Positions 1 to 9,485 of a DNA stretch of 64,000 nt are shown in pieces. The number at the start of each line of letters is the position of its first letter. Positions within the stretch are counted from its first letter, which is position 1. A program made the translations under genes and the position numbers. This DNA comes from Trinickia diaoshuihuensis. Lineage in GTDB: Bacteria > Pseudomonadota > Gammaproteobacteria > Burkholderiales > Burkholderiaceae. Below the pieces are notes generated by a model that was not told the DNA's origin, searched no databases, and saw nothing but the letters and a program-made list of their open reading frames with translations. Location: NCBI RefSeq assembly GCF_003390925.1, contig NZ_QUBS01000079.1, forward strand, positions 53,020 through 117,019, given 5' to 3'.

Positions 1-1
1 C

Positions 2-250
2 AAGACGCGCAAAACGCCGTTCGACGCCTCGCTCAAGCTGCCCGAGCGTATCGCCGCGCTTGCCTATCGAAATGGTCTGATCTTTCGCGCATTCGGCGAT
101 CACATCCTGGGCTTCGCCCCGGCGCTCTCGTACACGGCCGATGAGTTCGATTTGCTCTTCGAACGTCTGCGGAGAACGCTGGACGACATCCTTGCCGAGC
201 GCGACGTCAGGGCCGCACTCGATAGCGGCGTTCGCGTGGGTGCATGCTAA
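2..250 (+). CDS. Class III aminotransferase, C-terminal fragment
   Basis: The reading frame is open from the left edge and ends at TAA 248-250, giving the last 82 residues of a protein whose start lies outside the window. The fragment carries the end of the fold-type I, class III PLP aminotransferase small domain (GLIFRAFGDHI, then PALSYTADEFDLLFERLRRTLDD), the usual terminal helix of omega-amino-acid:pyruvate, GABA and aspartate-family transaminases. The PLP lysine lies outside, so the substrate cannot be read. A succinate-semialdehyde dehydrogenase about 1.8 kb downstream makes a GABA- or omega-amino-acid role plausible, but this is inference from context only. Confidence 0.75.
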   Translation, partial: KTRKTPFDASLKLPERIAALAYRNGLIFRAFGDHILGFAPALSYTADEFDLLFERLRRTLDDILAERDVRAALDSGVRVGAC

Positions 251-290
251 AGTAGGTCACGACTTTTCAGGAACGCGCGAGCCAAGCACG

Positions 291-782
291 ATGAGCGACG
301 ATTGCAAGCTTGACCGGATCGATCTACGAATCCTCTCGCAACTGCAGAAGCGAGGACGTATCACGAACGTCGAACTTGCCGATGCCGTGGGGTTATCGCC
401 GAGCCCTTGCCTGACGCGCGTCAAGCGTCTCGAGAAGGCCGGCTATATCGTCGGGTACGGCGCCCAAATCCAGCTCGAAAAGCTCGGCGACGTGCAAATC
501 GTCTTCACCGAAGTCACGCTGGCCGATCATCGCCGCGAGGATTTCAATCGCTTCGTCTCCGCGATCCGCGACGTCGACGAAATCGTCGAGTGTCACTTGG
601 CGAGCGGCGGCTACGACTACCTGCTCAAGTTCGTCACGCGCAGTGTGAGTCATTATCAAAGCGTGATCGAAGGCTTGCTAGAACGCGAAATCGGCATCGA
701 AAAGTATTTCAGCTACGTCATCATCAAATCGCCTTTCGTCAAAACGCACTATCCGCTCGAAGTGCTCTTTCCGCACTCGTGA
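291..782 (+). CDS. Lrp/AsnC family transcriptional regulator
   Basis: 163 residues, the normal size for an Lrp/AsnC protein. An N-terminal winged helix-turn-helix (LDRIDLRILSQLQ, then TNVELADAVGLSPSPCLTRVKRLE, about residues 5-50) is followed by a RAM ligand-binding domain (about 65-150) with the family signature ECHLASGGYDYLLKF. The frame is open upstream to 141, but the ATG at 291 gives the canonical MSDDCKLDRIDLRIL start, and earlier starts would overlap the aminotransferase. It lies 40 bp behind the aminotransferase and before two dehydrogenases. Such regulators usually sense an amino acid and control the adjacent catabolic genes, which is inferred here. Confidence 0.9.
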   Translation: MSDDCKLDRIDLRILSQLQKRGRITNVELADAVGLSPSPCLTRVKRLEKAGYIVGYGAQIQLEKLGDVQIVFTEVTLADHRREDFNRFVSAIRDVDEIVECHLASGGYDYLLKFVTRSVSHYQSVIEGLLEREIGIEKYFSYVIIKSPFVKTHYPLEVLFPHS

Positions 783-878
783 TCGGGCGGCTTCGCGGCG
801 CGCGATCGCCTGCGAGGCGCCGCCGCGGGGCACGGACGGCTCATGTTGTATTGATCTATCCATAGGAGGTACCCAGCC

Positions 879-1967
879 ATGGCTGGACCATATCGCATCG
901 CGGTCATCCCGGGCGACGGCATCGGCACGGAGGTCATGCCCGAAGGATTGCGCGTCTTGGACGCGGCCAGCCGCCGCTTCGGTATCGATCTCGAATACGA
1001 GCACATCGAGTGGGCGAGCTGCGACTACTACGAAAAGCACGGCCGGATGATGCCGGCCGATTGGAAAACGCAACTGCTGCGCTGCGATGCCATTTTGTTC
1101 GGCGCCGTCGGCTGGCCGGCGAAGGTGCCCGACCATGTTTCGCTATGGGGCTCGCTTCTGAAATTCCGGCGCGAGTTCGATCAATACGTCAATCTGCGCC
1201 CCGCGCGGCTCTTCGAAGGCGTGCCTTCGCCGCTCGCGGGACGAGGGCCCGGCGACATCGATTTTTGGATCGTGCGAGAGAACACCGAGGGCGAATATTC
1301 GTCGGTGGGTGGAGTGATGTTCGAAGGCACCGAGCACGAGTTCGTCACGCAAGAGTCGATCTTCACGCGGCGGGGCAGCGAGCGCGTGCTCAAGTACGCA
1401 TTCGATCTCGCGCAGCGGCGCGCGCGCAAAAAGCTGACGGTCGCGACCAAGAGCAACGGCATTGCGATCAGCATGCCATGGTGGGACAAGCGCGCCGAGG
1501 AAATGGCCGCGCGCTACCCGGATGTGGCCTGGGACAAACAGCACATCGACATCCTATGCGCGCGCTTCGTGCTGAGCCCGGATCGCTTCGACGTGGTGGT
1601 GGCAACCAATCTGTTCGGCGACATCCTCTCCGACCTCGGCCCCGCCTGTACGGGGACGATCGGCCTCGCGCCGTCGGCCAACCTGAACCCGGAGCGCGCA
1701 TTCCCCTCGCTGTTCGAGCCCGTGCACGGGTCGGCGCCCGATATCGCCGGTAAAAACATCGCCAACCCGATTGCGATGATTTGGTCCGCCGCGATGATGC
1801 TCGACTTCCTCGGCCATCACGGAGGCAAGGAGCGCGAGGCGCACGACGCCATCCTCGCGGCGATCGAAACAACGCTGAAGGAAGGGCCGCATACGGGCGA
1901 CCTCGGCGGCGAGGCCGCGACAAAGGAAGTGGGACAAGCCATTGCCGCGCGCGTGGCCGGCGATTGA
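879..1967 (+). CDS. Tartrate / D-malate dehydrogenase (isocitrate-isopropylmalate DH superfamily)
   Basis: 362 residues of the beta-decarboxylating dehydrogenase family (IPMDH/ICDH fold). N-terminal IAVIPGDGIGTEVMPEG is the family signature. LKFRREFDQYVNLRPARL carries the arginines that bind the malate moiety, VRENTEGEYSS follows, and the metal/NAD region reads TNLFGDILSDLGPACTG and HGSAPDIAGKNIANP. FDQYVNLRPARLFEGVPSPLAG is typical of TtuC/DmlA-type enzymes, which oxidise D-malate or L-tartrate with NAD+ and Mn2+, rather than LeuB. A strong ribosome site (AGGAGGT at 865-871) fixes the ATG at 879. The nearby Lrp regulator may control it. Whether tartrate, D-malate or a related 2-hydroxy acid is the true substrate cannot be decided. 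Confidence 0.85.
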   Translation: MAGPYRIAVIPGDGIGTEVMPEGLRVLDAASRRFGIDLEYEHIEWASCDYYEKHGRMMPADWKTQLLRCDAILFGAVGWPAKVPDHVSLWGSLLKFRREFDQYVNLRPARLFEGVPSPLAGRGPGDIDFWIVRENTEGEYSSVGGVMFEGTEHEFVTQESIFTRRGSERVLKYAFDLAQRRARKKLTVATKSNGIAISMPWWDKRAEEMAARYPDVAWDKQHIDILCARFVLSPDRFDVVVATNLFGDILSDLGPACTGTIGLAPSANLNPERAFPSLFEPVHGSAPDIAGKNIANPIAMIWSAAMMLDFLGHHGGKEREAHDAILAAIETTLKEGPHTGDLGGEAATKEVGQAIAARVAGD

Positions 1968-2035
1968 CGCCGCGCGAGCGGTCCATGGTGCAGACGGTAT
2001 CGGCAAGTATCGACAAAACGGAACAAGGAATCGCG

Positions 2036-3508
2036 ATGACACGCAAGTTCGACACGGACCAACTCGTTCGTACGGAAAATTTCATCGGTGGGCGCTGGGT
2101 GCCGGCATCGAGCGGTGCGCGCTTCGCAGTCGTCGATCCCGCGGACGGCGCATGCATCGCCGAAATCGCCGATAGCGCGGCGGCCGACGCACGCGCGGCG
2201 ACCGATGCCGCCGCGGCCGCCCTGCCCGCTTGGCGCGAAACGTTGCCGAAGGAACGCGCCGCGATTCTGCGCCGCTGGCATGCACTGATCGTCGAGCATG
2301 AAGCGCAGTTAGCCGCGCTCATCTCGCGCGAGCAAGGCAAGCCGCTCGCCGAAGGACGCGGCGAGGTGGCTTACGGCGCGGCTTACGTCGCTTGGTTTGC
2401 CGAGGAAGCCACGCGCATCGACGGCGACTTGCTCGCGCAGCAGCAGCGCGGCAAGCGCATGAGCGCGGTGAAGGAGCCCATCGGCGTAGTCGCCGCGATC
2501 ACGCCGTGGAACTTTCCGCTCGCGATGATCGCACGCAAGATCGCGCCGGCGCTGGCCGCCGGCTGCACGGTCGTGGGCAAGCCGGCCGAAGACACACCGC
2601 TCACGGCCAGCGCGCTCGTGCTGCTGGCGCATGAAGCCGGCGTGCCGGCCGGCGTCCTGAATTTGATCACGGCATCGCGCGATCGCGGCATCGAGGCCGT
2701 TGCCGATTGGCTCCATGATTCGCGCGTGCGCAAGATCACGTTTACGGGATCGACGGCGGTCGGCAAATATTTGGCGCGTGAATCGGCCGGTACGCTCAAG
2801 AAGGTCTCGCTCGAACTCGGCGGAAACGCACCGTTCATCGTATTCGACGATGCGGACCTCGAAGCGGCCGTGACCGGCCTCATGGCCTCGAAATTCCGTA
2901 ATGGCGGACAGACCTGCGTTAGCCCCAACCGTGTCTATGTGCAAGCCGGCACCTATGAACGGTTCGCCGACTTGCTCGCGCAGCGAGTGGCCGCGCTGAA
3001 GGTCGGGCCCGCGAGCCAGCCCGATGCGCAAATCGGGCCCATGATCAATGCACGCGCGGTCGACAAGATCGCACGGCACGTAGACGATGCCGTCACGCGC
3101 GGTGCGCGCGTTCTCACGGGCGGCAAACGTCTTCCCGGACTCGGGCCGAATTTCTTTGCGCCGACGGTCCTCGCGCAAGCGAACGCCGGTATGTTGCTAT
3201 GTGCCGAGGAAACGTTCGGCCCCGTCGCGCCGCTGTTTCGCTTCGAGGACGAGCAAGAGGTGATCGACGCGGCGAACGCGACGCCCTATGGCCTCGCTTC
3301 GTACTTCTATACGAACGACATCAAGCGAATCGAGCGCGTCTCGCGCGCGCTGGAGGCAGGCATCGTCGGCATCAACGAAGGGGCGATCTCAAGCGAGGCG
3401 GCGCCGTTCGGCGGCATCAAGGAATCGGGCTACGGCCGGGAAGGTTCGAAATACGGACTCGACGATTATCTGTCGATCAAGTACTTGTGCCAGGGCAATC
3501 TCGCGTAA
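2036..3508 (+). CDS. gabD: NAD(P)+-dependent succinate-semialdehyde dehydrogenase
   Basis: 490 residues, the typical GabD length. Aldehyde dehydrogenase motifs occur in order: GVVAAITPWNFPLAMI and VGKPAEDTPLTA (cofactor binding), KITFTGSTAVGKYL, the general-base glutamate in VSLELGGNAPFIVF, the nucleophile cysteine in FRNGGQTCVSPNRVYV, and ETFGPVAPLFRF. It should oxidise succinate semialdehyde to succinate, the last GABA catabolic step; glutarate semialdehyde is an alternative. The ATG at 2036 is preferred because AAGGA lies 13 bp upstream; an in-frame ATG at 1985 would add 17 residues. It follows the tartrate dehydrogenase by 68 bp and may be co-transcribed. Confidence 0.9.
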   Translation: MTRKFDTDQLVRTENFIGGRWVPASSGARFAVVDPADGACIAEIADSAAADARAATDAAAAALPAWRETLPKERAAILRRWHALIVEHEAQLAALISREQGKPLAEGRGEVAYGAAYVAWFAEEATRIDGDLLAQQQRGKRMSAVKEPIGVVAAITPWNFPLAMIARKIAPALAAGCTVVGKPAEDTPLTASALVLLAHEAGVPAGVLNLITASRDRGIEAVADWLHDSRVRKITFTGSTAVGKYLARESAGTLKKVSLELGGNAPFIVFDDADLEAAVTGLMASKFRNGGQTCVSPNRVYVQAGTYERFADLLAQRVAALKVGPASQPDAQIGPMINARAVDKIARHVDDAVTRGARVLTGGKRLPGLGPNFFAPTVLAQANAGMLLCAEETFGPVAPLFRFEDEQEVIDAANATPYGLASYFYTNDIKRIERVSRALEAGIVGINEGAISSEAAPFGGIKESGYGREGSKYGLDDYLSIKYLCQGNLA

Positions 3509-3551
3509 ACCGCAGCCGGCTTACGTACGCATAGCGCCGATTGATCGATTC

Positions 3552-3579
3552 GCCCGCACCGCCTTGACAGCGTGCGGGC
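3552..3579. terminator. Hairpin between convergent genes
   Basis: GCCCGCAC (3552-3559) pairs perfectly with GTGCGGGC (3572-3579) across a 12-nt loop. It lies between the stop of gabD and the stop of the minus-strand SDR gene, and a TTTT run follows at 3587-3590. Position and shape suggest a bidirectional terminator. Confidence 0.55.
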
Positions 3580-3588
3580 CGGCGCCTT

Positions 3589-4197
3589 TTAGTGGCCGAC
3601 GCGATACACGCGGCCCGTCTGTATTCCCTCGACGCTGCGTCGATAAGCCATCGCCACGCGCGCTGCCGGGACGCTTTCGAAGCCGGGAAAGAACGGACCG
3701 AAGACGTCCAACGACTCGGTCAGCACGGTCGGGCTCACGGCGTTGATGCGGATACCCCGTTTCAGTTCGAACGCGGCCGCGCGGACAAAGCCTTCGATCC
3801 CGGCATTCACCGCCGCCGCGTTCGCGCCTTGTGCGATCGGCTCGTCCACCGCGATGCCCGTGGTCAGCGTAATCGAGCCGCCATCGTGCAGATAATGCTG
3901 GCCCACCAGCGCCAGACGCACTTGCCCGAGCAGTTTGTCTTGCAAGCCGACGTTGAAGTCCGCCGCCGTCATATCCGAGACTGCCCCGAAAAAGATACTG
4001 CCCGCCGCCGAAACGATGGCGTTCACGCGGCCGATTTTCTCGAACAACGCCGCGACGCTGTCCTGGCTCGCGATGTCGACCTGGTGGTCCCCGCGCGTGC
4101 GCCCTACGCGGATGATTTCGTGTTTGCCGTCACGGCTCAGTTCGTCCGCGACGGAACGACCGACTGTCCCGCTCGCGCCGATTACGACGATCTTCAT
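3589..4197 (-). CDS. Short-chain dehydrogenase/reductase (short form)
   Basis: 202 residues, shorter than the usual 240-260 of classical SDRs, matching the compact class of Burkholderia/Rhizobium oxidoreductases. The nucleotide-binding motif is MKIVVIGASGTVGRSVA, followed by VNAIVSAAGSIFF (in place of NNAG). The usual YxxxK pair is not obvious: the region reads GANAAAVNAGIEGFVRAAAFELK, so catalysis may be atypical. GIRINAVSPTVL is the conserved element after it. It is divergent from the LysR gene at 4292 with a 94-bp intergenic region, the standard arrangement for a LysR-controlled target. Substrate unknown. Confidence 0.8.
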   Translation of the reverse strand: MKIVVIGASGTVGRSVADELSRDGKHEIIRVGRTRGDHQVDIASQDSVAALFEKIGRVNAIVSAAGSIFFGAVSDMTAADFNVGLQDKLLGQVRLALVGQHYLHDGGSITLTTGIAVDEPIAQGANAAAVNAGIEGFVRAAAFELKRGIRINAVSPTVLTESLDVFGPFFPGFESVPAARVAMAYRRSVEGIQTGRVYRVGH

Positions 4198-4291
4198 GAG
4201 GTGCTCCTTTTCGCATCCGGTTGGAAGGCCTCCATTCTTCTACGAACCGTGGAGTCGATATATGTGCTGTAATTTCGAATACTCCTAACTC

Positions 4292-5197
4292 ATGGTTCGT
4301 AATGTGGACAAACTTCGTGGCCTGGAAACCTTCGTCGCCGTCGTCGAGGAAGGCAATTTCACCGAGGCGGCCGAGCGGCTGGAGATGTCGGCCGTGATGG
4401 TCGGCAAATACGTCCGCGAACTCGAGGAGCGGCTCGGCGTACGCTTGCTGGAGCGCACCACGCGCCGTCAAAGCTTGACCGATGCGGGGCGTGTCTTTTA
4501 CGAGGATGCCAAGCGGGCGCTCGAGCAAGTGAGGCTGGCCGAGACCTCGGTCGAACGGTTGCGCGCGTCGCCGTCCGGCACCTTGCGCGTCAGCGCCCCC
4601 ACGACCTTCGGCGCCTATGTCGTCGCCCCATTGGCGGCGACCTTTCAGCAGCGGCATCCGCGCGTGCGTGTCGAATTGGAATTGAGCAACCGGGTCGTCG
4701 ATCTCATCGACGAAGGGTTCGATTTAGCCATCCGTATCGGCGAACTGGGCGACGCCGATCTAATTGCCAAGCCTTTGGCGCAATACCGCATGGTGATTTG
4801 CGCGTCGCCCGGCTATCTGGCTCTGCACGGGCATCCGCAGACGCCGAAGGACCTAGGCGCGCATCGCTGCCTGGCCCACTCGGTATGGAACAACCGAAAC
4901 GGCTGGATGCTCAAGAGCGCGGAAGGACCGCGGCATTGGAACGAGCCCGACTTTACCTGTAACGACGGCAACGGCCTGCGGATGGCCGCCATCGCCGGTG
5001 CGGGATTGCTGTTGCAACCCGAGGTGCTGGTCGCCGACGATCTCGCGCGCGGAACGTTGGTGCAAGTGCTGCACGCTTATTCGCCCGACCCGCGCCCGAT
5101 CCATATCGTCTATCGGCAAGACCGGCGGCCGTTGCCGAAGCTCACGCATTTCATCGCGCACCTTCTCGCGCACGTGGAGCAGCCGCAAACCGCTTAG
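4292..5197 (+). CDS. LysR family transcriptional regulator
   Basis: 301 residues. N-terminal winged helix-turn-helix ([26 protein letters not shown], residues 6-65) and a type 2 periplasmic-binding-fold sensor domain (about 90-295) with [17 protein letters not shown] and [19 protein letters not shown], the signature of the CrgA/DsdC-like LysR subgroup. Translation may start at ATG 4292 or GTG 4304. It is divergent from the SDR gene, which it probably regulates, and its stop overlaps the cysA stop by 3-4 bp on the opposite strand. Confidence 0.9.
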   Translation: MVRNVDKLRGLETFVAVVEEGNFTEAAERLEMSAVMVGKYVRELEERLGVRLLERTTRRQSLTDAGRVFYEDAKRALEQVRLAETSVERLRASPSGTLRVSAPTTFGAYVVAPLAATFQQRHPRVRVELELSNRVVDLIDEGFDLAIRIGELGDADLIAKPLAQYRMVICASPGYLALHGHPQTPKDLGAHRCLAHSVWNNRNGWMLKSAEGPRHWNEPDFTCNDGNGLRMAAIAGAGLLLQPEVLVADDLARGTLVQVLHAYSPDPRPIHIVYRQDRRPLPKLTHFIAHLLAHVEQPQTA

Positions 5198-6252
5198 CCG
5201 CGCGGGAACACGCGCGCGGCACGCGGCACGGCAACGGCCGCATCGCCCGCTTGCAATGCAAGCGCGCGCCATGCGTCGCGTTCGATTTGCGCTTCGAGCG
5301 GCTCGCCGTCGCGCGTTGCCAACTCCACGCGCACCGTGGCGCCGAGCGGAACGACGCGTCGCACGTCCACCGCGATGCCGCCGTGCTGCCTGCTGTTCGC
5401 CGGCTCGAGCGCGAGGTCGTGCGGGCGGATATACGCCAGCGCGGGGCCCGAGAAATCGGCGGCAACGGTAACGGGCCGCGTCGCTCCCTCGGCCACGAAA
5501 CCATCGCCGAGAACGGCGCCCGGCACCCGATTCGCCGCGCCGAGGAACGAGCATACGAATGCGTTCGCCGGGTGATCGTAGACCGCCTGCGGGCTGCCCG
5601 CTTGCTCCACCCGGCCGCGATTCATGATGACGATGCGGTCGGCGACGTCGAGCGCCTCTTCCTGGTCGTGCGTGACGAAAATCGTCGAGATGCGCAGATC
5701 GTCATGCAAGCGCCGCAGCCAAGCGCGCAGTTCCTTGCGGACTTTCGCGTCGAGCGCGCCGAACGGCTCGTCGAGCAACAGGACCTTCGGCTCGACGGCA
5801 AGCGCTCGGGCAAGCGCAATCCGCTGCCGCTGTCCGCCCGAGAGTTCCGCCGGGTACGATGCCGCGAGCCAGTCCAACTGCACGAGGTTCAGCAGCGTAT
5901 GCACCTTCTCGCGAATCGCCGCCTCGCTCGGCCGCGACCGGCGAGGCCTGGCACGCAGGCCGAATGCGACGTTCTCGAAAACCGTCATGTGGCGAAACAG
6001 CGCGTAGTGTTGAAACACGAAGCCCACCTGCCGTTCGCGCGCATCGACATCGGCCACATCCTCGCCATGAAGGAAAACGTGCCCCTCATCCGCATGCTCG
6101 AGCCCGGCGATCACGCGCAATAGCGTGGTCTTGCCGCAGCCGGACGGCCCGACAAGCGCCACGAGCTCGCCCGCCGGGAAATCGAGCGAAACATCGTCGA
6201 GCGCGGAAAAATCGCCGAACCGCTTTTGCAGGTGACGTACGGTAATACCCAT
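5194..6252 (-). CDS. cysA: Sulfate/thiosulfate ABC transporter ATP-binding protein
   Basis: 352 residues. Walker A is [16 protein letters not shown] (about 36-51), the Q-loop region [21 protein letters not shown], the ABC signature [15 protein letters not shown], Walker [14 protein letters not shown] and the H-loop [10 protein letters not shown], followed by a C-terminal TOBE-like regulatory domain (about 240-350). [15 protein letters not shown] is characteristic of CysA. It energises uptake through CysT/CysW at the inner membrane. It is the last gene of cysT-cysW-cysA, 19 bp after cysW. The CysB regulator gene that often follows in this group is absent; a convergent LysR gene of another subgroup is next. 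Confidence 0.95.
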   Translation of the reverse strand: MGITVRHLQKRFGDFSALDDVSLDFPAGELVALVGPSGCGKTTLLRVIAGLEHADEGHVFLHGEDVADVDARERQVGFVFQHYALFRHMTVFENVAFGLRARPRRSRPSEAAIREKVHTLLNLVQLDWLAASYPAELSGGQRQRIALARALAVEPKVLLLDEPFGALDAKVRKELRAWLRRLHDDLRISTIFVTHDQEEALDVADRIVIMNRGRVEQAGSPQAVYDHPANAFVCSFLGAANRVPGAVLGDGFVAEGATRPVTVAADFSGPALAYIRPHDLALEPANSRQHGGIAVDVRRVVPLGATVRVELATRDGEPLEAQIERDAWRALALQAGDAAVAVPRAARVFPRG

Positions 6253-6271
6253 CGTTTTCTCGCCTCGTCAA

Positions 6272-7192
6272 TCAAGATTGCGCCGCGGGCAAGGCGCGCG
6301 CATTGCGCGCGGCTGCCAACTCGGCAGCGACGCGCCGCTCGGCGATCAATTTCACGGCGAGCGTCACGAGCGCGAGCATCGCAAGCAGCGAAGCGACCGC
6401 GAATGCCGCCGGCACGTTGTAATCGTTGTACAGCGCCTCCACGTGCAAAGGCATCGAGTCGGTCCGCCCGCGTATGTGGCCCGACACCACCGACACGGCA
6501 CCGAACTCGCCCATCGCGCGCGCGTTGCACAGAATCACGCCGTACAGCAGCCCCCACCTCACGTTCGGCAAGGTGACGCGGCGAAAGATCTGCCAGCCCG
6601 AGGCGCCCAACACGCGCGCGGCCTGCTCTTCGTCGCTGCCTTGCGCCTGCATCAAGGGAATCAGTTCGCGCGCGACGAACGGGAACGTGACGAAAATCGT
6701 CGCCAGCACAATCCCGGGTACCGCAAAGACGATTTGGACGCCATGCGCATCGAGCCATGGGCCGAACCAGCCTTGCGCGCCGAACAGGAGGACATAGAGC
6801 ATCCCCGAAATGACAGGCGATATCGAAAAAGGAAGATCGATCAGCGTCGTGAGCAGCGCCTTGCCGCGGAATTCGAATTTCGCGATCGCCCACGACGCGC
6901 ACACGCCGAATGCCAGATTGAGCGGTACCGCGATCGCGGCGACGGTCAAGGTCAATCGAATCGCAGCCCTCGCGTCGGGATCGATCAGCGCGGCGACGTA
7001 GACGCCGATTCCCTTGCTGAAGGCCTGCGCGAACACGGCCACGAGCGGAAGGACGAGGAATAGCGCGAGAAACAATAGCGCCGCAACGACCAGCAGGACG
7101 CGCACCACACGCGGCTCGGCGACCGGATCGGCCCGCCGCGCCGGGCGACGGCGAGTCGCGGCCAAGGGGACCGAATAGGTTCGTTCGCTCAT
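6272..7192 (-). CDS. cysW: Sulfate ABC transporter permease CysW
   Basis: 306 residues from the ATG at 7190-7192. An upstream in-frame start at 7255 is rejected because it would overlap cysT by 67 bp. The protein has an Arg-rich cytoplasmic N-terminus, then about six membrane segments, with the coupling loop GSDEEQAARVLGASGWQIFRRVTLPNV matching the EAA motif of binding-protein-dependent permeases. AREFGAVSVVSGHIRG-type residues (GEFGAVSVVSGHIRGRT) are typical of CysW. The start overlaps the cysT stop in an ATGA arrangement, so the two permeases are probably translated in equal amounts. Confidence 0.93.
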   Translation of the reverse strand: MSERTYSVPLAATRRRPARRADPVAEPRVVRVLLVVAALLFLALFLVLPLVAVFAQAFSKGIGVYVAALIDPDARAAIRLTLTVAAIAVPLNLAFGVCASWAIAKFEFRGKALLTTLIDLPFSISPVISGMLYVLLFGAQGWFGPWLDAHGVQIVFAVPGIVLATIFVTFPFVARELIPLMQAQGSDEEQAARVLGASGWQIFRRVTLPNVRWGLLYGVILCNARAMGEFGAVSVVSGHIRGRTDSMPLHVEALYNDYNVPAAFAVASLLAMLALVTLAVKLIAERRVAAELAAARNARALPAAQS

Positions 7193-8061
7193 TGCGCCCC
7201 CGCCTGCGCCGGCCTGGCGCGTGCAACGCGGCTGGTACGGCGCTGCAGCCTCCATTGCAAGGTATTGACGAGCAACAGGAGCGCGAACGAGGCCGCGAGC
7301 ATGACCATCGCGACCGCCGTCGCGCCCGCGTAGTCGTATTGCTCGAGCTTCGTCACGATCACGAGCGAAGTAATCTCCGATTTCATCGGCACGTTTCCGG
7401 CGATGAATATTACCGAGCCGTATTCGCCGAGCGCCCGTGCGAACGCGAGCGCGAAACCCGTGAGCAGCGCGGGCATAACCGCCGGCAGCACCACGCGCGC
7501 GAAAACGCGCCAGCGCGATGCGCCGAGGCTAGCTGCCGCCTCCTCTTGTTCACGCTCGAAATCCTCCAGCACCGGCTGCACCGTGCGCACGACGAACGGC
7601 AGCCCGATGAACGTCAGCGCCACGAATACGCCGAGCGGCGTATAGGCGATCTGAACACCGAAGGGGGCGAAGAGCGAACCGATCCAGCCGTTGGTCGAAT
7701 AGACGGCTGCCAGCGCGATACCGGCCACCGAGGTAGGCAACGCGAACGGCAGATCGACCGCCGCGTCGACGATGCGTTTGAACGGAAACGAATAACGCGC
7801 GAGCACCCACGCGACGAGCAGGCCAAAGACGGCATTGATGAGTGCGCCGATCAGCGCCGCGAAGAACGTGAGCCGGTACGAGGCAAGCACGCGCGGCGAT
7901 GCGACGGCCGCAAGAAACTGATCCCAAGAGAGCGTGGAAACCTTCAGGAAGGCGAACGCAAGCGGGATCAGAACCACGAGGCTCAGATAGCCGACCGTGA
8001 TCGAAAGGGTCATCCGGAACCCGGGCAACGCACTGGGCTTGCGAAAAACGAACGTGCTCAT
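7189..8061 (-). CDS. cysT: Sulfate ABC transporter permease CysT (CysU)
   Basis: 290 residues with six predicted membrane segments. The EAA coupling loop reads REQEEAAASLGASRWRVFARVVLPAVMPALL, and ALPTSVAGIALAAVYSTNGWIG and GEYGSVIFIAGNVPMKSEIT are diagnostic for CysT. It pairs with CysW to form the sulfate/thiosulfate channel. As first gene of cysTWA it lies 249 bp from the divergent ssuD, so promoters for sulfate and sulfonate uptake share one intergenic region. In related genomes sbp usually precedes cysT; here the binding protein gene lies 4.4 kb away at 12425. Confidence 0.95.
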   Translation of the reverse strand: MSTFVFRKPSALPGFRMTLSITVGYLSLVVLIPLAFAFLKVSTLSWDQFLAAVASPRVLASYRLTFFAALIGALINAVFGLLVAWVLARYSFPFKRIVDAAVDLPFALPTSVAGIALAAVYSTNGWIGSLFAPFGVQIAYTPLGVFVALTFIGLPFVVRTVQPVLEDFEREQEEAAASLGASRWRVFARVVLPAVMPALLTGFALAFARALGEYGSVIFIAGNVPMKSEITSLVIVTKLEQYDYAGATAVAMVMLAASFALLLLVNTLQWRLQRRTSRVARARPAQAGAQ

Positions 8062-8310
8062 ACTAATTAGTCACCCAACGCGGCTCGAAACATTCAACGC
8101 GAGTCTAACGACGCCGGGCGATATGAAAAACCAACGGTTGCTCATTCACATATATCGAATTCTGCTAAGCATCCCGTCATGAGCCCCGCTCGCCCATGCC
8201 CGCCGCTCATCACGCGCCGTGCAAATCAAAGCAGAAAGCATTCGTTCGAAAACCGCCTTGCCGCCTTTAGACTGCATCGATTTCTCACGCATTGATCCGC
8301 AGGAGCAGCC
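8062..8310. promoter_or_regulatory. Divergent cysT / ssuD intergenic region
   Basis: 249 bp without a credible gene, somewhat more AT-rich than the flanks (for example around 8140-8165). It must hold the start signals for cysTWA on the minus strand and ssuDCB on the plus strand. CysB or an SsuR/Cbl-type LysR protein would be expected to act here from knowledge of sulfur regulation, but I could not identify a convincing operator. The decamer GCATTCGTTC occurs here (about 8237) and again before ssuA (about 11208); it may be chance. Confidence 0.5.
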
Positions 8311-9471
8311 ATGCAAGTGTTTTGGTTCATTCCCACGCACGGCGATAGCCGGTATCTCGGTACGGCGGAGGGCGCGCGCGCCGCGACCTACGATTACTTT
8401 CGGCAAATCGCCGTGGCCGCCGACACGCTCGGGTATGAAGGCGTGCTGCTGCCGACGGGCCGTTCGTGCGAGGACGCGTGGGTCGTTGCATCGAGCTTGA
8501 TTCCGGCCACCGAGCGCTTGAAGTTTCTCGTCGCGATTCGCCCCGGATTGACTTCGCCCGCGCTATCGGCGCGGATGGCCGCGACCTTCGACCGGCTCTC
8601 CGGCGGCCGTTTGCTGATCAACGTCGTGACGGGCGGCGATGCCGCGGAGCTCGCGGGCGACGGCGTGTTCGTCGATCACGACACGCGCTACGAGATCACC
8701 GACGAATTCCTGCATATCTGGCGCGAATTGATTGCCGCGTCTCACGATGGCCGCAGTATCGATCGCGACGGCCAGCATCTGAGCACGAAGGGCGGCAAGC
8801 TGCTGTACCCGAGCGTGCAGCGCCCGCATCCGCCGCTGTGGTTCGGCGGCTCTTCCGCCGCCGCCCACAAGATCGCGGCCGATCATATCGATACCTATCT
8901 CACTTGGGGCGAGCCGCCGGCCGACGTCGCCAAGAAGATCGCCGACGTGCGTGCGAAGGCCGCCGAACGCGGCCGCGAAGTGAAGTTCGGCATTCGCCTG
9001 CACGTGATCGTGCGCGAAACCGAAGAAGAAGCGTGGCAAGACGCGGAGCGCCTGATCAGCCGGCTCGACGACGAGACGATCGCGCGTGCGCAGCAGGCCT
9101 TCGCCAAAATGGACTCCGAAGGGCAGCGCCGGATGGCCGCCTTGCATGGCGGCCGGCGCGGCTCGCGCGAGACGCTGGAGGTCTACCCCAACCTGTGGGC
9201 GGGCGTCGGCCTCGTGCGCGGCGGCGCGGGTACCGCGCTCGTCGGCAGCGCGGAGCAAGTCGCCGCCAGGATGCGCGAATACTCGGACCTCGGCATCGAA
9301 ACGTTCATCCTCTCGGGCTATCCGCATCTCGAGGAGTCGTACCGGTTCGCCGAACTCGTATTTCCGCTCATCGATGTCAAACCTGGCAAACCGGGTCGCA
9401 CCGGACCGTTGTCGGGGCCGTTCGGCGAAGTCGTCGCCAACCATTACCTACCGCAGGCCAGCCAAAGCTGA
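8311..9471 (+). CDS. ssuD: FMNH2-dependent alkanesulfonate monooxygenase
   Basis: 386 residues, the normal SsuD size, of the bacterial luciferase-like TIM-barrel family. [18 protein letters not shown] and [27 protein letters not shown] N-terminal segments, [39 protein letters not shown] and [28 protein letters not shown] are hallmark SsuD sequences. The enzyme splits C1-C14 alkanesulfonates to aldehyde and sulfite using reduced FMN. The flavin reductase gene ssuE is not in the window, so FMNH2 must be supplied by an enzyme encoded elsewhere. AGGAGCAGCC precedes the ATG. First gene of ssuD-ssuC-ssuB, expected to be induced under sulfate limitation. Confidence 0.96.
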   Translation: MQVFWFIPTHGDSRYLGTAEGARAATYDYFRQIAVAADTLGYEGVLLPTGRSCEDAWVVASSLIPATERLKFLVAIRPGLTSPALSARMAATFDRLSGGRLLINVVTGGDAAELAGDGVFVDHDTRYEITDEFLHIWRELIAASHDGRSIDRDGQHLSTKGGKLLYPSVQRPHPPLWFGGSSAAAHKIAADHIDTYLTWGEPPADVAKKIADVRAKAAERGREVKFGIRLHVIVRETEEEAWQDAERLISRLDDETIARAQQAFAKMDSEGQRRMAALHGGRRGSRETLEVYPNLWAGVGLVRGGAGTALVGSAEQVAARMREYSDLGIETFILSGYPHLEESYRFAELVFPLIDVKPGKPGRTGPLSGPFGEVVANHYLPQASQS

Positions 9472-9485
9472 CGGAGGCACGCATC

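Noticed and set aside
2309..3178. 289-codon minus-strand frame inside gabD
   Set aside because: Antisense shadow of a clear aldehyde dehydrogenase; high GC gives long antisense frames throughout the window.
5194..5197. Overlap of lysR and cysA stops as a sign of truncation
   Set aside because: Both proteins have full family length; the 4-bp convergent overlap is normal compaction.
8237..8246. Shared decamer GCATTCGTTC before ssuD and before ssuA as a sulfur operator
   Set aside because: TTCGTT-rich words are common here and the copies are not palindromic or consistently spaced.
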